The notes under the pieces are model-generated. The model saw only the letters and a program-made list of their open reading frames with translations. It had not been told where the DNA came from and searched no databases. The position numbers and the translations under genes were made by a program. Below are positions 1 through 9,451 of a stretch of DNA of 64,000 bases, piece by piece. The first letter of the stretch is position 1. Each line of letters starts with the position of its first letter. The DNA is from JAWKTT01 sp041398965 (GTDB lineage Bacteria; Planctomycetota; Planctomycetia; Planctomycetales; Planctomycetaceae). Location: the NCBI GenBank assembly GCA_041398965.1, contig JAWKTT010000005.1, positions 124,001 through 188,000 on the forward strand, given 5' to 3'.

Positions 1-576
1 GTTGGTTGTCTTGTTGAGGATTTGAACGGCTCGGCCAATTGCCGAGGGGAGTCGGGAAGAACCAGAGGGTTTCGGGAGTTGATCGATTGCCTTACGGACT
101 TCGTCCAGATCAGATGTGGAGGGCTCGATGACAGACCGCACCTGATCGCGAGCGTCCAAAAGTGAAACGGTATCGCCCGGTCGGAGTTCTTCGAGGTATT
201 CGTGAATCCACTGAATCGCTCGGGCATGGGGAGTGACGTTGCGGCCTTCCCAGCCCATACTGTACGAGCCATCGATGACGATGACGACATCGCGACTGGG
301 CCCTTGGCTGATCGCGGAGAAGAGGGATCCCAGGGCCCCTCCCACCCAGAAGCGGCTGACAGCGAGCACCAACAATGCCATGAGCAACATGCGTAACAAA
401 AGGAGCAACAACTCCTCCATACGTATGCGTCGGCGCGTGCGATGGCCAAGTTCGAGGAACTGCATCGCTCCCCAATTGACGACATCGAACTTCCGTTTGC
501 TCAGGAGATGGGCGAGCAAAGGCAACGCCAAACCGGCGAGTCCCGCGAGCATCGCAAAATTGAGGAGTCCAAACAT
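1..576 (-). CDS. BatA/VWA-type membrane protein, N-terminal part (cut by window edge)
   Basis: The minus-strand frame from ATG at 576 stays open to the window edge, so only the first 192 codons are seen. It begins MFGLLNFAMLAGLAGLALPL, a membrane segment typical of the aerotolerance-regulator (BatA) N-terminal domain. A basic stretch (HRTRRRIRMEE) and a second hydrophobic helix (about residues 50-70) follow. A von Willebrand factor A domain then starts with the metal-site motif DGSYSMG (D-x-S-x-S). Such planctomycete proteins usually sit in MoxR/DUF58/BatA clusters and are thought to act in envelope stress or protein assembly; the neighbours that would confirm this lie outside the window. Family assignment is firm, precise role unknown. 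Confidence 0.85.
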   Translation of the reverse strand, partial: MFGLLNFAMLAGLAGLALPLLAHLLSKRKFDVVNWGAMQFLELGHRTRRRIRMEELLLLLLRMLLMALLVLAVSRFWVGGALGSLFSAISQGPSRDVVIVIDGSYSMGWEGRNVTPHARAIQWIHEYLEELRPGDTVSLLDARDQVRSVIEPSTSDLDEVRKAIDQLPKPSGSSRLPSAIGRAVQILNKTTN

Positions 577-714
577 GCGCCGATTCTAGGCCAGTTGATG
601 AGGCTTGTGGAGCGTCCTCTGATGGAATTCTGTTGACTCAACGAGATCGCCAGAAGATGCTGACGATTCCCCCGAGTGTCTCACACCCACCATCCTTGAA
701 CGGCTGCTCTCTCG

Positions 715-3700
715 CTACTTCGATACTTTAAGGGTGACTGGGACGTCGACCGCTAATTTCGGGCCGGCCAGCGACGTGCCACGAACTACGAGAAATTTGA
801 CCTCTCCCTCAGGGGCGTCTCCCGTGGCGGAAATCGTCAGCATCGTTTCGTTCTGGTCGGCTGGAATTTCCGCGGATCCCGACAGACCTGCGACTCCGGG
901 AGGCAGGGGAAGCGACACCGAAACAGGCCCTTCATAGCCGTTCTGTCGGGTAACGGTCACCTTCACTTCAATGTTCCCTCCTTGCTTGATCGCTCCTCCG
1001 CCCGGCACGTTGGCGGCTAGTTTCATCGGGGAGGGGACAACATCGATGACGACCGGGGAAGTGACTGGCGTGAAGTTCAACTTTTTCGGCTTGGCAGCAG
1101 TGGCGGCATCTGTCGCCAGTTTGTCTGCCGCCTTCGCGGCCGCATCAGCCCCCTTGGCAGCATCAATGGCCAATTTCTCAGCGGCTTCGCTGTCGGTCCT
1201 GGCTTTTTCCGAAACTTGCTTTTCGTCGTCAGCGGTTTTGACAGCGTCAGCTGCCAGCTTCTGGGCTTCGGTCGCTTTGGTGAGTTCGATTTCCGAATCG
1301 GCGGCCTTTTTTGTCAGGTCGTTGACAGTCTTCGTTTCGGCCTCGACGACCCTCTTAGCGGCTTCGAGCGCTTGCTCGGCTTGCTGCAATTTGGTCTTCA
1401 AATCAGCATCGTCGGCAGCGGCCTCAGCTTTCGCTTTCGCTTCGGCAAGCTCTTTTTCCTTCACCTGCAAATCGGACGTTGCCGTTGCCAACTTCTGAGT
1501 GGCTGCCGTCACGAGAGCGGCGGCAGCGGTCTTTTCCTTCTCTTTCTGTTGCAAGACTTGATCGGCCTGCGTCTTGGCCTGTTGAGCCTGTTGGAGTTTG
1601 GTCAGCGCGTCTTTGGCTGCTTGAGTTGCCTTGTTCTTGGCATCGGTCGCCTGAGTCTGAGCCTCTTGAGCCGACTTGAGAAGCGCCGCAGCGGCGTCGC
1701 GAGCCTGTTTGAGCCGCTCGGCTTTATCTGGATTGCGAACGTACTCGACCGACCCCAGCGAGTTGAACCAGAAGGTGTAAGTGCCGGGGGGGCTGTTGTC
1801 CTTAATCTGTATGAGTGCCATCGCCGAATCCGAACCTTTCTCGATGGCGATGTTGTCGACCTGAATGTTGGAAGTCTTTGGAAGACCGGCTGTGGTCAAC
1901 TGGACCTTGTCGTCGAATCCGTTGCGTTTGACGAGTTTGATTGGGACGAGCACCTGCCGCGACTGACAGGCTTCGACGTGAAGTCCTTCGGAAACCAATT
2001 GGAAGGGAGCTGCCTCTTTCAATACGGCAACTGCGAAAGTTGCGGAGACACGCGCCCGGGCTGGGACGTTGTTCGCCCCGTTGACCATAATCGTCCCTTC
2101 GCGGACCGAACGAGTCACCTTGCGGGCAGCCTGTTGACGTTGCGTTTCGGCAGTGTCGACGGCGGTTTTACTCGTCGCGACCGCGGCTTCTCCGGCGGCG
2201 AGAGCGTCGGCCGCTGGTTGATAGGCAGCTTCTGCCTGATCGAGCACCTTCTGCTTTTGCTCGAACTGAGCCTTCAGACCGGCATCGTCCGGTTTCTCAT
2301 CGGAGGCTTTTTTGGCATCGTCCCGCTGTTGGGCGGCAGCGTCTCTTTTCTGACGCAGGTCGTCGGCCTTTTTACGGAGATCGGGGAGCGACTTTTGGGC
2401 CGCTTCGAGCCCCTTGCGAGCTTCTTCGATCGCCTTGATGGCAACCGGCGAATCGATGTTGGCCGTGGCTCGAATTTGCGGAAGAGACACCGATTCTGGA
2501 GCGTTGTCGGCGGCAACCAGCACGAGTGTACTGGTCGACTCCTTCGTACCAATCGTCGTTCCCGAACAGGTGACTCCGGCGGGGAGCCCTTCGACGTTGA
2601 CATGTATCGGCCCTTCAAATCCGTCGCGTCGGAAAGCAAAGAGTTCAACTCCAACTGAGTCCCCTTTACGAATCGACACGGGGGCCATTGTCCCTGAGTT
2701 GCCACTGGGAGCGGTGGGGACAGCGATGACGCGGAAATCGGGTTGCTCGGGGCGAATGGCGAGCCGATAGTTGAGAGTGACGTCCCCTCGCGCGAAGCGA
2801 TAACGATCGAACAGGCTGACACGGTACTTGCCGTCGGCGGGGACTTGCAACCGGTAAGAGGGATCGTCGGTCTGCGTATCGAAGATGTTTGCGGCAAGGT
2901 TTGTCGCGTTGTCGTCTTGTGTCGTGATCCGTTTGACCGTCTCTTTCCCTTCGGCATCGACGGTAACCTGTTCGACCGTAATGACGGGATCGAGTGTTGA
3001 GCCGTGTCGCTGGCCGACCACTTCGAGCCAATACACTTCGCCTGCTTTGGCCTCGAAGGTGACCCAGTCGATGTCCCCCCGTTGCAGGAACTGGCCAGCG
3101 TATTCGACCGGGAGCGTGACGGCATTCGCTTGCGCGGGATCGTTGTTAGGTTCTTGCTCCTGTTGAATTGGGAGTTCGGTGATGCCAATACGGACGGGAT
3201 TCGAGACACCTTGTGGGGAACTGAGTCGGTAGCTGAAGGCATCTGTTCCGGCTTCGAAAGAACGGACGAGATTCTCGACATCAAGCAACGCGGAATCGGC
3301 CGGGACGTCGATGTCGACCTCCTGCTTTTGGAGCGGCACTCCATAGGATTCAATCCCAGATGGTTGCCCACCAGGAAGGTTGAAGCCAAAGAGCACGAAG
3401 CGTTGCTTCTTGCCAGCCGTGCCGACTGACGGGGACGTAAAGACGATCTGCGGTCCACGATGGAGATCGAGACGATAGACATATTCGCCCCCTCCACCGT
3501 ACGTGTTGTCATTGAGGCGGATGATGTATTCCCCATCGGCGGGGACAACAAAGGGAAGTGTTGCATCAAGGCCAGGACGATTGGCTGATGTCGCGAGCTG
3601 CCGTCCCGTCGCATCGTGGACCGTCAGGAGGGGCGTCAACAACGAGTCGATCCGTGTGGCCCAACAGTCGGCAACGATGGTTTCTCCCTGTTTCGCCGAG

Positions 3701-4203
3701 AACTTGAAATAGTCGATGTCGGTGGCTCCATCCATCTTGCCGTTGATCGTCGAGTTGACGTCGATCGCAGCGGCCTCTTCGGGAGTGTTGTTTTTGTTGT
3801 CTTCGACGAACTCGGGACGGGATCCGACGACAAAGCGACGGGGATTGCTTACCCCGAACAGCCCGATCGCTCGAACTTCATAGATGCCGACGGGGACATC
3901 CGCGGCGATCGTCACGTTGAACGTGTTGTCAACTGGTTCTGCTTTCCCATTGACATCGCGGGTTTGAAGCACGCTCTTGATGCCGGGATGATTGAAATGC
4001 AGTGCCGTCACCTCTTCGAGATCTTCCCCCGAAGTGAGCTTTAACTCGACAGACTGCCCAGCCTCGCCCCCGGCCGGAAAGACCGACTTCAACCGAGTCA
4101 TGGGGAGTTGGGCCGACGCGGATTGCGGAACAAGCAGCCCGAACAGACAGAGTCCGTTGAGCACGAGACACAGCGAGAGCGATAGAGGCTTACGGTTGCA
4201 CAT
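715..4203 (-). CDS. Secreted PPC-domain protein with two coiled-coil insertions
   Basis: A 1162-residue protein when started at MCNRK (4203), which gives a clear signal peptide ending near SASA-QLP; an upstream in-frame ATG at 4233 is less likely. Two bacterial pre-peptidase C-terminal (PPC) domains lie near residues 130-245 (DIDYFKFSAKQGE, PADGEYIIRL) and 345-480 (EPNNDPAQA, GDIDWVTFEAKAGE). Three Ig-like segments with G-[FY]-[ED]-G/D...V..LP.GV signatures follow. Two long Ala/Lys/Glu/Gln-rich coiled coils, about residues 590-697 and 827-1045, are inserted between the strands of these segments. The gene lies about 300 bases downstream of the broken DUF1549/DUF1553 gene, a common planctomycete pairing. 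It is probably exported to the periplasm or surface. No catalytic domain is visible. Confidence 0.85.
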   Translation of the reverse strand: MCNRKPLSLSLCLVLNGLCLFGLLVPQSASAQLPMTRLKSVFPAGGEAGQSVELKLTSGEDLEEVTALHFNHPGIKSVLQTRDVNGKAEPVDNTFNVTIAADVPVGIYEVRAIGLFGVSNPRRFVVGSRPEFVEDNKNNTPEEAAAIDVNSTINGKMDGATDIDYFKFSAKQGETIVADCWATRIDSLLTPLLTVHDATGRQLATSANRPGLDATLPFVVPADGEYIIRLNDNTYGGGGEYVYRLDLHRGPQIVFTSPSVGTAGKKQRFVLFGFNLPGGQPSGIESYGVPLQKQEVDIDVPADSALLDVENLVRSFEAGTDAFSYRLSSPQGVSNPVRIGITELPIQQEQEPNNDPAQANAVTLPVEYAGQFLQRGDIDWVTFEAKAGEVYWLEVVGQRHGSTLDPVITVEQVTVDAEGKETVKRITTQDDNATNLAANIFDTQTDDPSYRLQVPADGKYRVSLFDRYRFARGDVTLNYRLAIRPEQPDFRVIAVPTAPSGNSGTMAPVSIRKGDSVGVELFAFRRDGFEGPIHVNVEGLPAGVTCSGTTIGTKESTSTLVLVAADNAPESVSLPQIRATANIDSPVAIKAIEEARKGLEAAQKSLPDLRKKADDLRQKRDAAAQQRDDAKKASDEKPDDAGLKAQFEQKQKVLDQAEAAYQPAADALAAGEAAVATSKTAVDTAETQRQQAARKVTRSVREGTIMVNGANNVPARARVSATFAVAVLKEAAPFQLVSEGLHVEACQSRQVLVPIKLVKRNGFDDKVQLTTAGLPKTSNIQVDNIAIEKGSDSAMALIQIKDNSPPGTYTFWFNSLGSVEYVRNPDKAERLKQARDAAAALLKSAQEAQTQATDAKNKATQAAKDALTKLQQAQQAKTQADQVLQQKEKEKTAAAALVTAATQKLATATSDLQVKEKELAEAKAKAEAAADDADLKTKLQQAEQALEAAKRVVEAETKTVNDLTKKAADSEIELTKATEAQKLAADAVKTADDEKQVSEKARTDSEAAEKLAIDAAKGADAAAKAADKLATDAATAAKPKKLNFTPVTSPVVIDVVPSPMKLAANVPGGGAIKQGGNIEVKVTVTRQNGYEGPVSVSLPLPPGVAGLSGSAEIPADQNETMLTISATGDAPEGEVKFLVVRGTSLAGPKLAVDVPVTLKVSK

Positions 4204-4432
4204 CGTCGTTAGATCTCCCCCCGGCCGAGCCAAGAAGCGTCGGCCATCAATTATGATTTGTCGTCGCCAGTCGCTGATGGAGTTCGTTGATTGCCGCCAG
4301 CCCGGAGGTCGTCACATACTTGCCGGTGGCGTCAGCCATCGGAGATGTCGAGAAAAACAATAGCCCGGAGGGCGACACATGGGACTGGTCGGGAGCATCA
4401 CTCGATGCTCAACATGAGATGACGAACTTGGT

Positions 4433-4453
4433 CCCCACTTTTCAAAAGTGGGG
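4433..4453 (-). terminator. Perfect 10-bp hairpin between the DUF1549/1553 pseudogene and the PPC gene
   Basis: ccccactttt and aaaagtgggg pair perfectly around a single c. The site lies just after the stop at 4501 and upstream of the PPC gene. There is no long T tract, so it may be a terminator, a processing site or a small dispersed hairpin. A similar hairpin with a tccccac/gtgggga stem lies at 18010-18036. Confidence 0.4.
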
Positions 4454-4500
4454 CCTTAAGTCATCACATGCTCCCCGGCCTACTCGCGTCTTCAGGCTGA

Positions 4501-7013
4501 CTAGTGGTTGAACAGGAACTCTTTCGTATTCACCAGTGCCCAGACAATGTCTTCGTAAGCGATTTCGGGCTTCTCTTTGTGCTTTTCGATATGAGCCAAA
4601 GCAATCGCCACTTCTTCGCTGTCGGGCGAGCGGGAATAGACCCACTGATAGAGTTCACGAATTCGTTCTTCGTGTGGTCGCTCCTTTTCGCGAGCCAACT
4701 CGACCGCACGACCCCGTGCCACTTTGTCTTGCACTTCGCGGCTATTTAACAAGTGCAGACTCTGTGCAAGATTCGCCTCTTGTGACCGCTCGCATTCGCA
4801 AGCGGTGTCCCCTTGTGGCTGGCCGAATACCTTCAGGAAGTAAGGTCCAACGGATGAGTCTGGCAACTGGACGGCACTGGTCCCTTGCGGAAGGCCATTG
4901 TAGCTCTGCGTCGACTTGGTCACCTGATGGAACGCATCATAAAGCACTTCCGCCGTTAACCTTTTGGGATAATAACAGGAGAAGTTCTGCTTGTCCTTCA
5001 GGTTGAAGTCGTTGGGAAGTGCGGAAGTTGATAGGTCGACGACTTGCAGATGGTGCGAACAAGTTGCTTGAGATCCGAACCCACTTTTGATGAGGTTCTC
5101 ACGAGGAGGCGTCAGGGAGTTCTGGATTGGTCGGAGGTTCGTTTCGCATGTCATCTTCGGGTTCGACGATGCCACGATCGAAAAAGTGCTTCCAATATCG
5201 GTTGTTAACGAGCGGGCGAAGGAGCCGGTTATCCAGGTCGAGCCATCCGGTCAGCAGTTGTTGACGCGGGTCGTCTTCTGGGGCAATTTCGATCGGCTCC
5301 ACGCTACCAGGCCCGGCGGGGATCAGCGACCGATTGTTACGAGTTCTTGGCGTTGCCTTCACCGTTATGGAAGATTCTCTTCTCGCGTCGCTGTGTCGCT
5401 TCCCCAGCTGCGAGGTTCTTGCGACCGACCTGACTGAAGAAAGCCGAGAAGCTGTAATAGTCGTTCTGGCTCCACTTCTCGAAGGGATGGTGATGGCAGC
5501 GAGCACATTGAATGCGGACCCCCAGGAAGAGTTGAGCAACATCCTCAACTTGCTCGTTAGTCTGAGTCACCTGTCGATACCACACGACGGGCGGGTTAAA
5601 CGACGAGTCTCCCGATGCGGTGATGATCTCGCGCACAAACTGATCGTATGGCTTGTTCTCGTACAGCGAATTCCAAATCCACTGATGGAAGGCGTAGGTG
5701 CCCCCCAGGTCATCGTTCGCCTGTTTCTTGTTTCGCAGTACGAAATTCCACTTGTTCGTGAAGTAGTCGGCATACTCTCGAGTGTCGACCAGATGGTCAA
5801 TGAGAGCGTCTCGCTTCGAGGGATTCGTATCGTCCAGGAACGCCTGTGACTGTTCTGCGGTCGGCAGTTTGCCAGTGATGTCGATGTAGACGCGGCGGAC
5901 AAACGTTGCATCGTCGCACAACTCGGACGGGGGAATGCCCAGGATTTCCAATTTGCCGAAGACTGCTTCGTCGATGTAGTTTCGCTTCGCAGGGAGATGC
6001 GTGATCTCTGCCCCCAGTGGAATCGTCGCCCGGAAGGTCGACACCTGGCCCTGATACCGTGCCATTACCGCGACTTCGCCCGCAAGATCAAGCGTCTTGA
6101 CGAGACCAGTCACGTCCGACTCGGCGAGTTCGGTGTCGTTCGGTTCAAACAATGCCATGCGGGTAACATCTTCCCTGGACCCGTCCGTATACGTCGCGTA
6201 GACAGCGACCTGCTGTTCGGCATTCTGCCCCATGACACGGACGCGAGGAAGACATTCGATAGAGGCCACTTCAGGATCGTCGGCATTCCCATAGGGCATC
6301 CCCTGTTCGATCCAGCGGGCGATCATACGGTACTCGTAGCTGTCTCGCTCCATTCGCTTCCCGCCACCGTGAGGTGACTCGCCGACTGGCTTTGTCAGCA
6401 GCAAGCTGCGTTCGGGAGCGGTCGGAAAGATACGCCGACCTCGCGACTCCTTCACCAGAAACTCGTAGTCCTCATCGGCATAAAAGCCGAGTAGCGAAAG
6501 CTTGAACCCGTTCTGCCCACTCGCCTTGCCATGGCAGCCACCACTATTGCAGCCAAGTTTAGTGAAGATTGGGACGATTTGATTCTTGAAGTTGATTGGG
6601 ACCTGATTGTGAAAGTCCGTGACCGTCACGATTGATTGAGCCTGCTTGCCATCGACCGTCGCGGTGATGGTCACTTCGCCATCGTTCAACGGTTTTACGA
6701 GGCCGGTTTCATCAATGGTGATGATCCCTTCCGGTTGCACGCTGAACCCTGAGGTTCGCGTGTAGTCCTTGAGCGTTCCTTGTCCGTGATCGCCAGTGAC
6801 AATCAATTGCAAGCGGGCATCGCGCCCACGCAACGACAGTTTCCCTTCGCCAATCCGGGGACCAATCTCAAGGGCCTGCAAAGGACCAACCGGACTGGGG
6901 GACGCCGCTGACGCCGACCGACTCTCGACAACAAGGCTGCTGAAGAGGGTGGCACCGGCCACGACGACACTTAGAGAAAGTCGACAGAGCGACGACTTCG
7001 GGGAACGGAGCAT
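4501..7013 (-). pseudogene. DUF1549/DUF1553 (planctomycete cytochrome c-like) protein, broken by frameshifts
   Basis: Summed over frames this covers about 837 codons, a usual length for the family. From ATG 7013 (good GAGGGAGA ribosome site) there is a signal peptide, a BIG2/Ig-like domain (about residues 45-130), the PSCyt1-type motif CNSGGCHGK, a second Ig-like region, and DUF1549 with CARCHHHPF (a C-x-x-C-H motif). The frame ends at 5337. Homology continues in a second frame (IEIAPEDDPRQQLLTGW to NPELPDASS, stop near 5099). It then resumes in a third frame (NLIKSGF), a fourth (DLKQLVRTICKSSTYQL) and the third again (ALPNDFNLKDKQ to the stop at 4501, DUF1553). Each switch fits one-base indels near 5345, 5100, 5080 and 5030. 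The intact paralogue at 40185-42482 has the same order in one frame. Real decay and sequencing error cannot be separated here. Confidence 0.8.
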
Positions 7014-7152
7014 GCTCTCTCCCTCAACTAAAAGGCGGGAACGACGAAGGTGGGTAGAACGCGTTCGAAACTAAACCGTGGATAAGTCATCGCACCTCTC
7101 GCAACCCCGACGGCCTGACGACCGTGCGGAATGCTTTTCAGGGGCGACCACT

Positions 7153-7335
7153 TCAGGCATTCGCGGAGCAGCGAGAGAAATGCTTCTCAACAATCTCTGC
7201 TGCCAACAGTGGAGGAGTGACCCGCAACTGGTTCAACATATCAACAACAGCCTCTCTGTCAAGATGACTCGAGGTGTTCGTGACAGGTTGCAGGGAAAAA
7301 CGGGCAGTGGCCTCCTCACGATTGCCATCCTTCAA
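7153..7335 (-). CDS. Small 60-residue protein overlapping the end of the Rrf2 gene
   Basis: The ATG at 7335 overlaps the Rrf2 stop codon in an ATGA arrangement, which suggests translational coupling. The product (MKDGNREEATARF... VVDMLNQLRVTPPLLAAEIV) has no signal peptide, membrane helix or known motif. The overlap is the only positive evidence; it could be a chance open frame. I do not recognise it. Confidence 0.3.
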   Translation of the reverse strand: MKDGNREEATARFSLQPVTNTSSHLDREAVVDMLNQLRVTPPLLAAEIVEKHFSRCSANA

Positions 7336-7757
7336 TCCGGCTTTTGATGCGTCTGGAATTTATCGAGGGTCGTCTGCTTGAGGAAGTCACTGACATGTTC
7401 TCGCAAGCTTACGAGTTGTTCGTGGAGTGGGCACTGAGGACCGTTGCCGCACCAGCCTTCGCCGAAAGGACAGACAAGCGTTTCTTCCAGGCGGTCAAAC
7501 GGGGCGACGATTTCGTGCAGGGTCGTCTCGCTTGGGGGCTTCGCCAACATGTAGCCTCCGCCGGGGCCGGGCGATCCTCGCACCAGTCCGACTTGCGACA
7601 GCGTCGTTAAGACCTTTGCCACAATCGCTTGCGACAGGTTGCGATTCCTGGCGATGTCACGTGAGTTGAGCCGTGCTCCACCCTCCGCGACATAGCGTTC
7701 AGCCAGCAGACTCGTCGCCGCAATCGCTGCTTGAGCGACTTTTCCGTACGGTGTCAT
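7332..7757 (-). CDS. Rrf2-family transcriptional regulator, probably Fe-S sensing
   Basis: A 141-residue Rrf2 protein. The N-terminal winged helix (SRDIARNRNLSQAIVAKVLTTL) is followed by the family wing SPGPGGGYMLAKPP. Next is a cysteine cluster, CPFGEGWCGNGPQCPLH, which has three cysteines spaced like the Fe-S ligands of IscR and NsrR, so a redox- or iron-responsive cluster is likely. The start at 7757 has a strong GAGGAG site. No isc, suf or NO-detoxification gene is next to it, so its targets are probably elsewhere. The next gene upstream on the same strand is an oxidoreductase, separated by hairpins. Confidence 0.9.
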   Translation of the reverse strand: MTPYGKVAQAAIAATSLLAERYVAEGGARLNSRDIARNRNLSQAIVAKVLTTLSQVGLVRGSPGPGGGYMLAKPPSETTLHEIVAPFDRLEETLVCPFGEGWCGNGPQCPLHEQLVSLREHVSDFLKQTTLDKFQTHQKPD

Positions 7758-7820
7758 GCTCGTCTCCTCATCTTCTCAGCGACTCGATTCATTGACGACA
7801 TGTGTGACTTTCAAACGACA

Positions 7821-7854
7821 ATGCCCTCCGCAACGGAGTGGTCGCGGAGGGCAT
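7821..7854. terminator. 11-bp perfect hairpin between the oxidoreductase and Rrf2 genes
   Basis: atgccctccgc (7821-7831) pairs with gcggagggcat (7844-7854) over a 12-base loop. It lies downstream of the minus-strand oxidoreductase and upstream of the Rrf2 gene. It is a strong GC-rich stem without a clear T tract. It could terminate the upstream gene or occupy the 5' region of the Rrf2 transcript. Confidence 0.45.
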
Positions 7855-7904
7855 GCGATGCTCTGTGTGCGGACCTCCCTGTCCGTCTCTATCCAGTCTG
7901 CTCA

Positions 7905-7947
7905 ACGGACAAAGTTGTCCGTCTAAGGGAGAACTGCCGTTAGACGG
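7905..7947 (-). terminator. Two nested palindromes at the end of the oxidoreductase gene
   Basis: acggacaa/ttgtccgt (7905-7922) and ccgtctaa/ttagacgg (7919-7947) are inverted repeats. The second one includes the TAA stop codon of the oxidoreductase. They share bases and so could form alternative stems. Together with the 7821-7854 hairpin they probably form the 3' end structure of that transcript. Confidence 0.3.
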
Positions 7948-9082
7948 TCTTCCAGGAGTGGTCTTTGGCACTGTCGAGGACGGCATCGCAGACACGCTGT
8001 GTTTCTAAGGAATCGCGGAACGTCGGGTGGCAGGGGGAGTTGTCTTCCAGGCTCTTGAGGAAGTCGGCCACCTGATGCACGAAGGTGTGCTCGTAGCCGA
8101 TCTGTAGTCCCGGCACCCACCACTTGTTCATGTACGGGTGATCGCCATTGTGATCAGTGACGTGAATCGACTTCCAACCCCGCAAAGCAGACTCGTCGCC
8201 GTAGTCGAACATCTGCAAGCGATGCAGGTCGTGCAGATCCCATCGAAGCGAGCCATTCTCGCCGTTGATCTCGAAGGTATACAGAGCCTTGTGTCCCCGG
8301 GCGTATCGGGTCGACTCAAAGAGGCCGAGTGATCCATTCTGAAAGTGGCACAGGAAGGCACAGGCGTCGTCGATGCCGACCGGTTCCTTCTTCCCGGTTT
8401 CGGTGTGCATCCGCTCTTTGATGAAGGTTTCGGTCATCGCGGTAACGTCGGTGATCGACCCGTTGAGCCAGATGGCGGTGTCAATGCAGTGAGCGAGAAG
8501 GTCGCCGGTCACCCCGGAACCTGCCGCCTTCACGTCGAGTCGCCACAGGGCGTTCCCCCCCTGAGGCAGGTCATCGCTGATCGTCCAGTCTTGCAGGAAG
8601 TTCGCCCGGTAATGGAAGATTTTTCCCAGTCGACCCGAGTCGATGATCTGCTTTGCCAGAGTGACAGCAGGGACGCGACGATAGTTGTACCATACGGTAT
8701 TCGCGACCCCCGCTGCTTCAATCGCGGCACACATCTCTTCCCCTTCCTCGGCGGTCAACGCCAGAGGTTTTTCACAGAGGACCATCTTCCCAGCCTTGGC
8801 TGCCGCGATGGCGATTTCTTTGTGCAAATTGTTCGGCACACAAATATCGACGGCATCAATGTCATCCCGGGCGATCAGTTTTCGCCAGTCGGTCTCGACC
8901 GATTCGTAACCCCACTGATCGGCAAACTCCTGAATCTTCTCGGCATTTCGAGCACAAGCCGCCTTCAGCACGGGGCGATATTGGAGTTCCGGGAAGAAGT
9001 CCCCAACTCGCTTGTAGCCGTTGGTGTGCGTGCGACCCATAAAGCCGTAGCCGATGATGCCGATATTGAGAGTCTTGCTCAT
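7940..9082 (-). CDS. Gfo/Idh/MocA family NAD(P)-dependent oxidoreductase (cytosolic)
   Basis: A 380-residue protein starting at MSKTLNIGIIGYG (9082), with GGAG ten bases upstream; the longer open frame to 9307 does not look coding. The Rossmann fingerprint is GYGFMGRTH. The family motif is CEKPLALT, and AGSGVTGDLLAHCIDTAIWL contains the substrate-side histidine. Family members oxidise or rearrange sugars, inositols or related polyols, and planctomycetes carry many paralogues. No leader is present, so it acts in the cytoplasm. Substrate cannot be read from the sequence or from its neighbours. Confidence 0.9.
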   Translation of the reverse strand: MSKTLNIGIIGYGFMGRTHTNGYKRVGDFFPELQYRPVLKAACARNAEKIQEFADQWGYESVETDWRKLIARDDIDAVDICVPNNLHKEIAIAAAKAGKMVLCEKPLALTAEEGEEMCAAIEAAGVANTVWYNYRRVPAVTLAKQIIDSGRLGKIFHYRANFLQDWTISDDLPQGGNALWRLDVKAAGSGVTGDLLAHCIDTAIWLNGSITDVTAMTETFIKERMHTETGKKEPVGIDDACAFLCHFQNGSLGLFESTRYARGHKALYTFEINGENGSLRWDLHDLHRLQMFDYGDESALRGWKSIHVTDHNGDHPYMNKWWVPGLQIGYEHTFVHQVADFLKSLEDNSPCHPTFRDSLETQRVCDAVLDSAKDHSWKTV

Positions 9083-9451
9083 GTTTTTTTTGCTCCAACG
9101 ATGTGAATCTGAGATGACGCCCCCGAGGACTAGAGGCCACAAAACCAACAGTTGCAGCAAGTCCGCTGCCACCCAACTTCGATGCGGCGTGACGAAGGTG
9201 ACCGTCTGATCCATTCGAGCCTCCGCCGACATGTCGCCAATGTAGCAGGCTGCGGATTCATTTCCCAACCAACACGATAGTTCGCTTCTGCCAGATATTC
9301 CGCCCAATGATGACTCTAGACGATGGGCGTCAAGAGAATCCGAATTTCGGCGTGTATCCTCCCCCCATCGGCTTTCTCATTCGACACTCTCCCCGTTACA
9401 CTGGTAGCTTTGGACGTTTTACGACCTCCGCTTTTGCGACTAAGGGAAGAC

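Noticed and set aside
1216..2658. 480-codon plus-strand open frame opposite the PPC gene
   Set aside because: It is antisense to the coiled-coil part, has low-complexity Leu/Phe/Gly composition and no ribosome site; an artefact of the repetitive coding strand.
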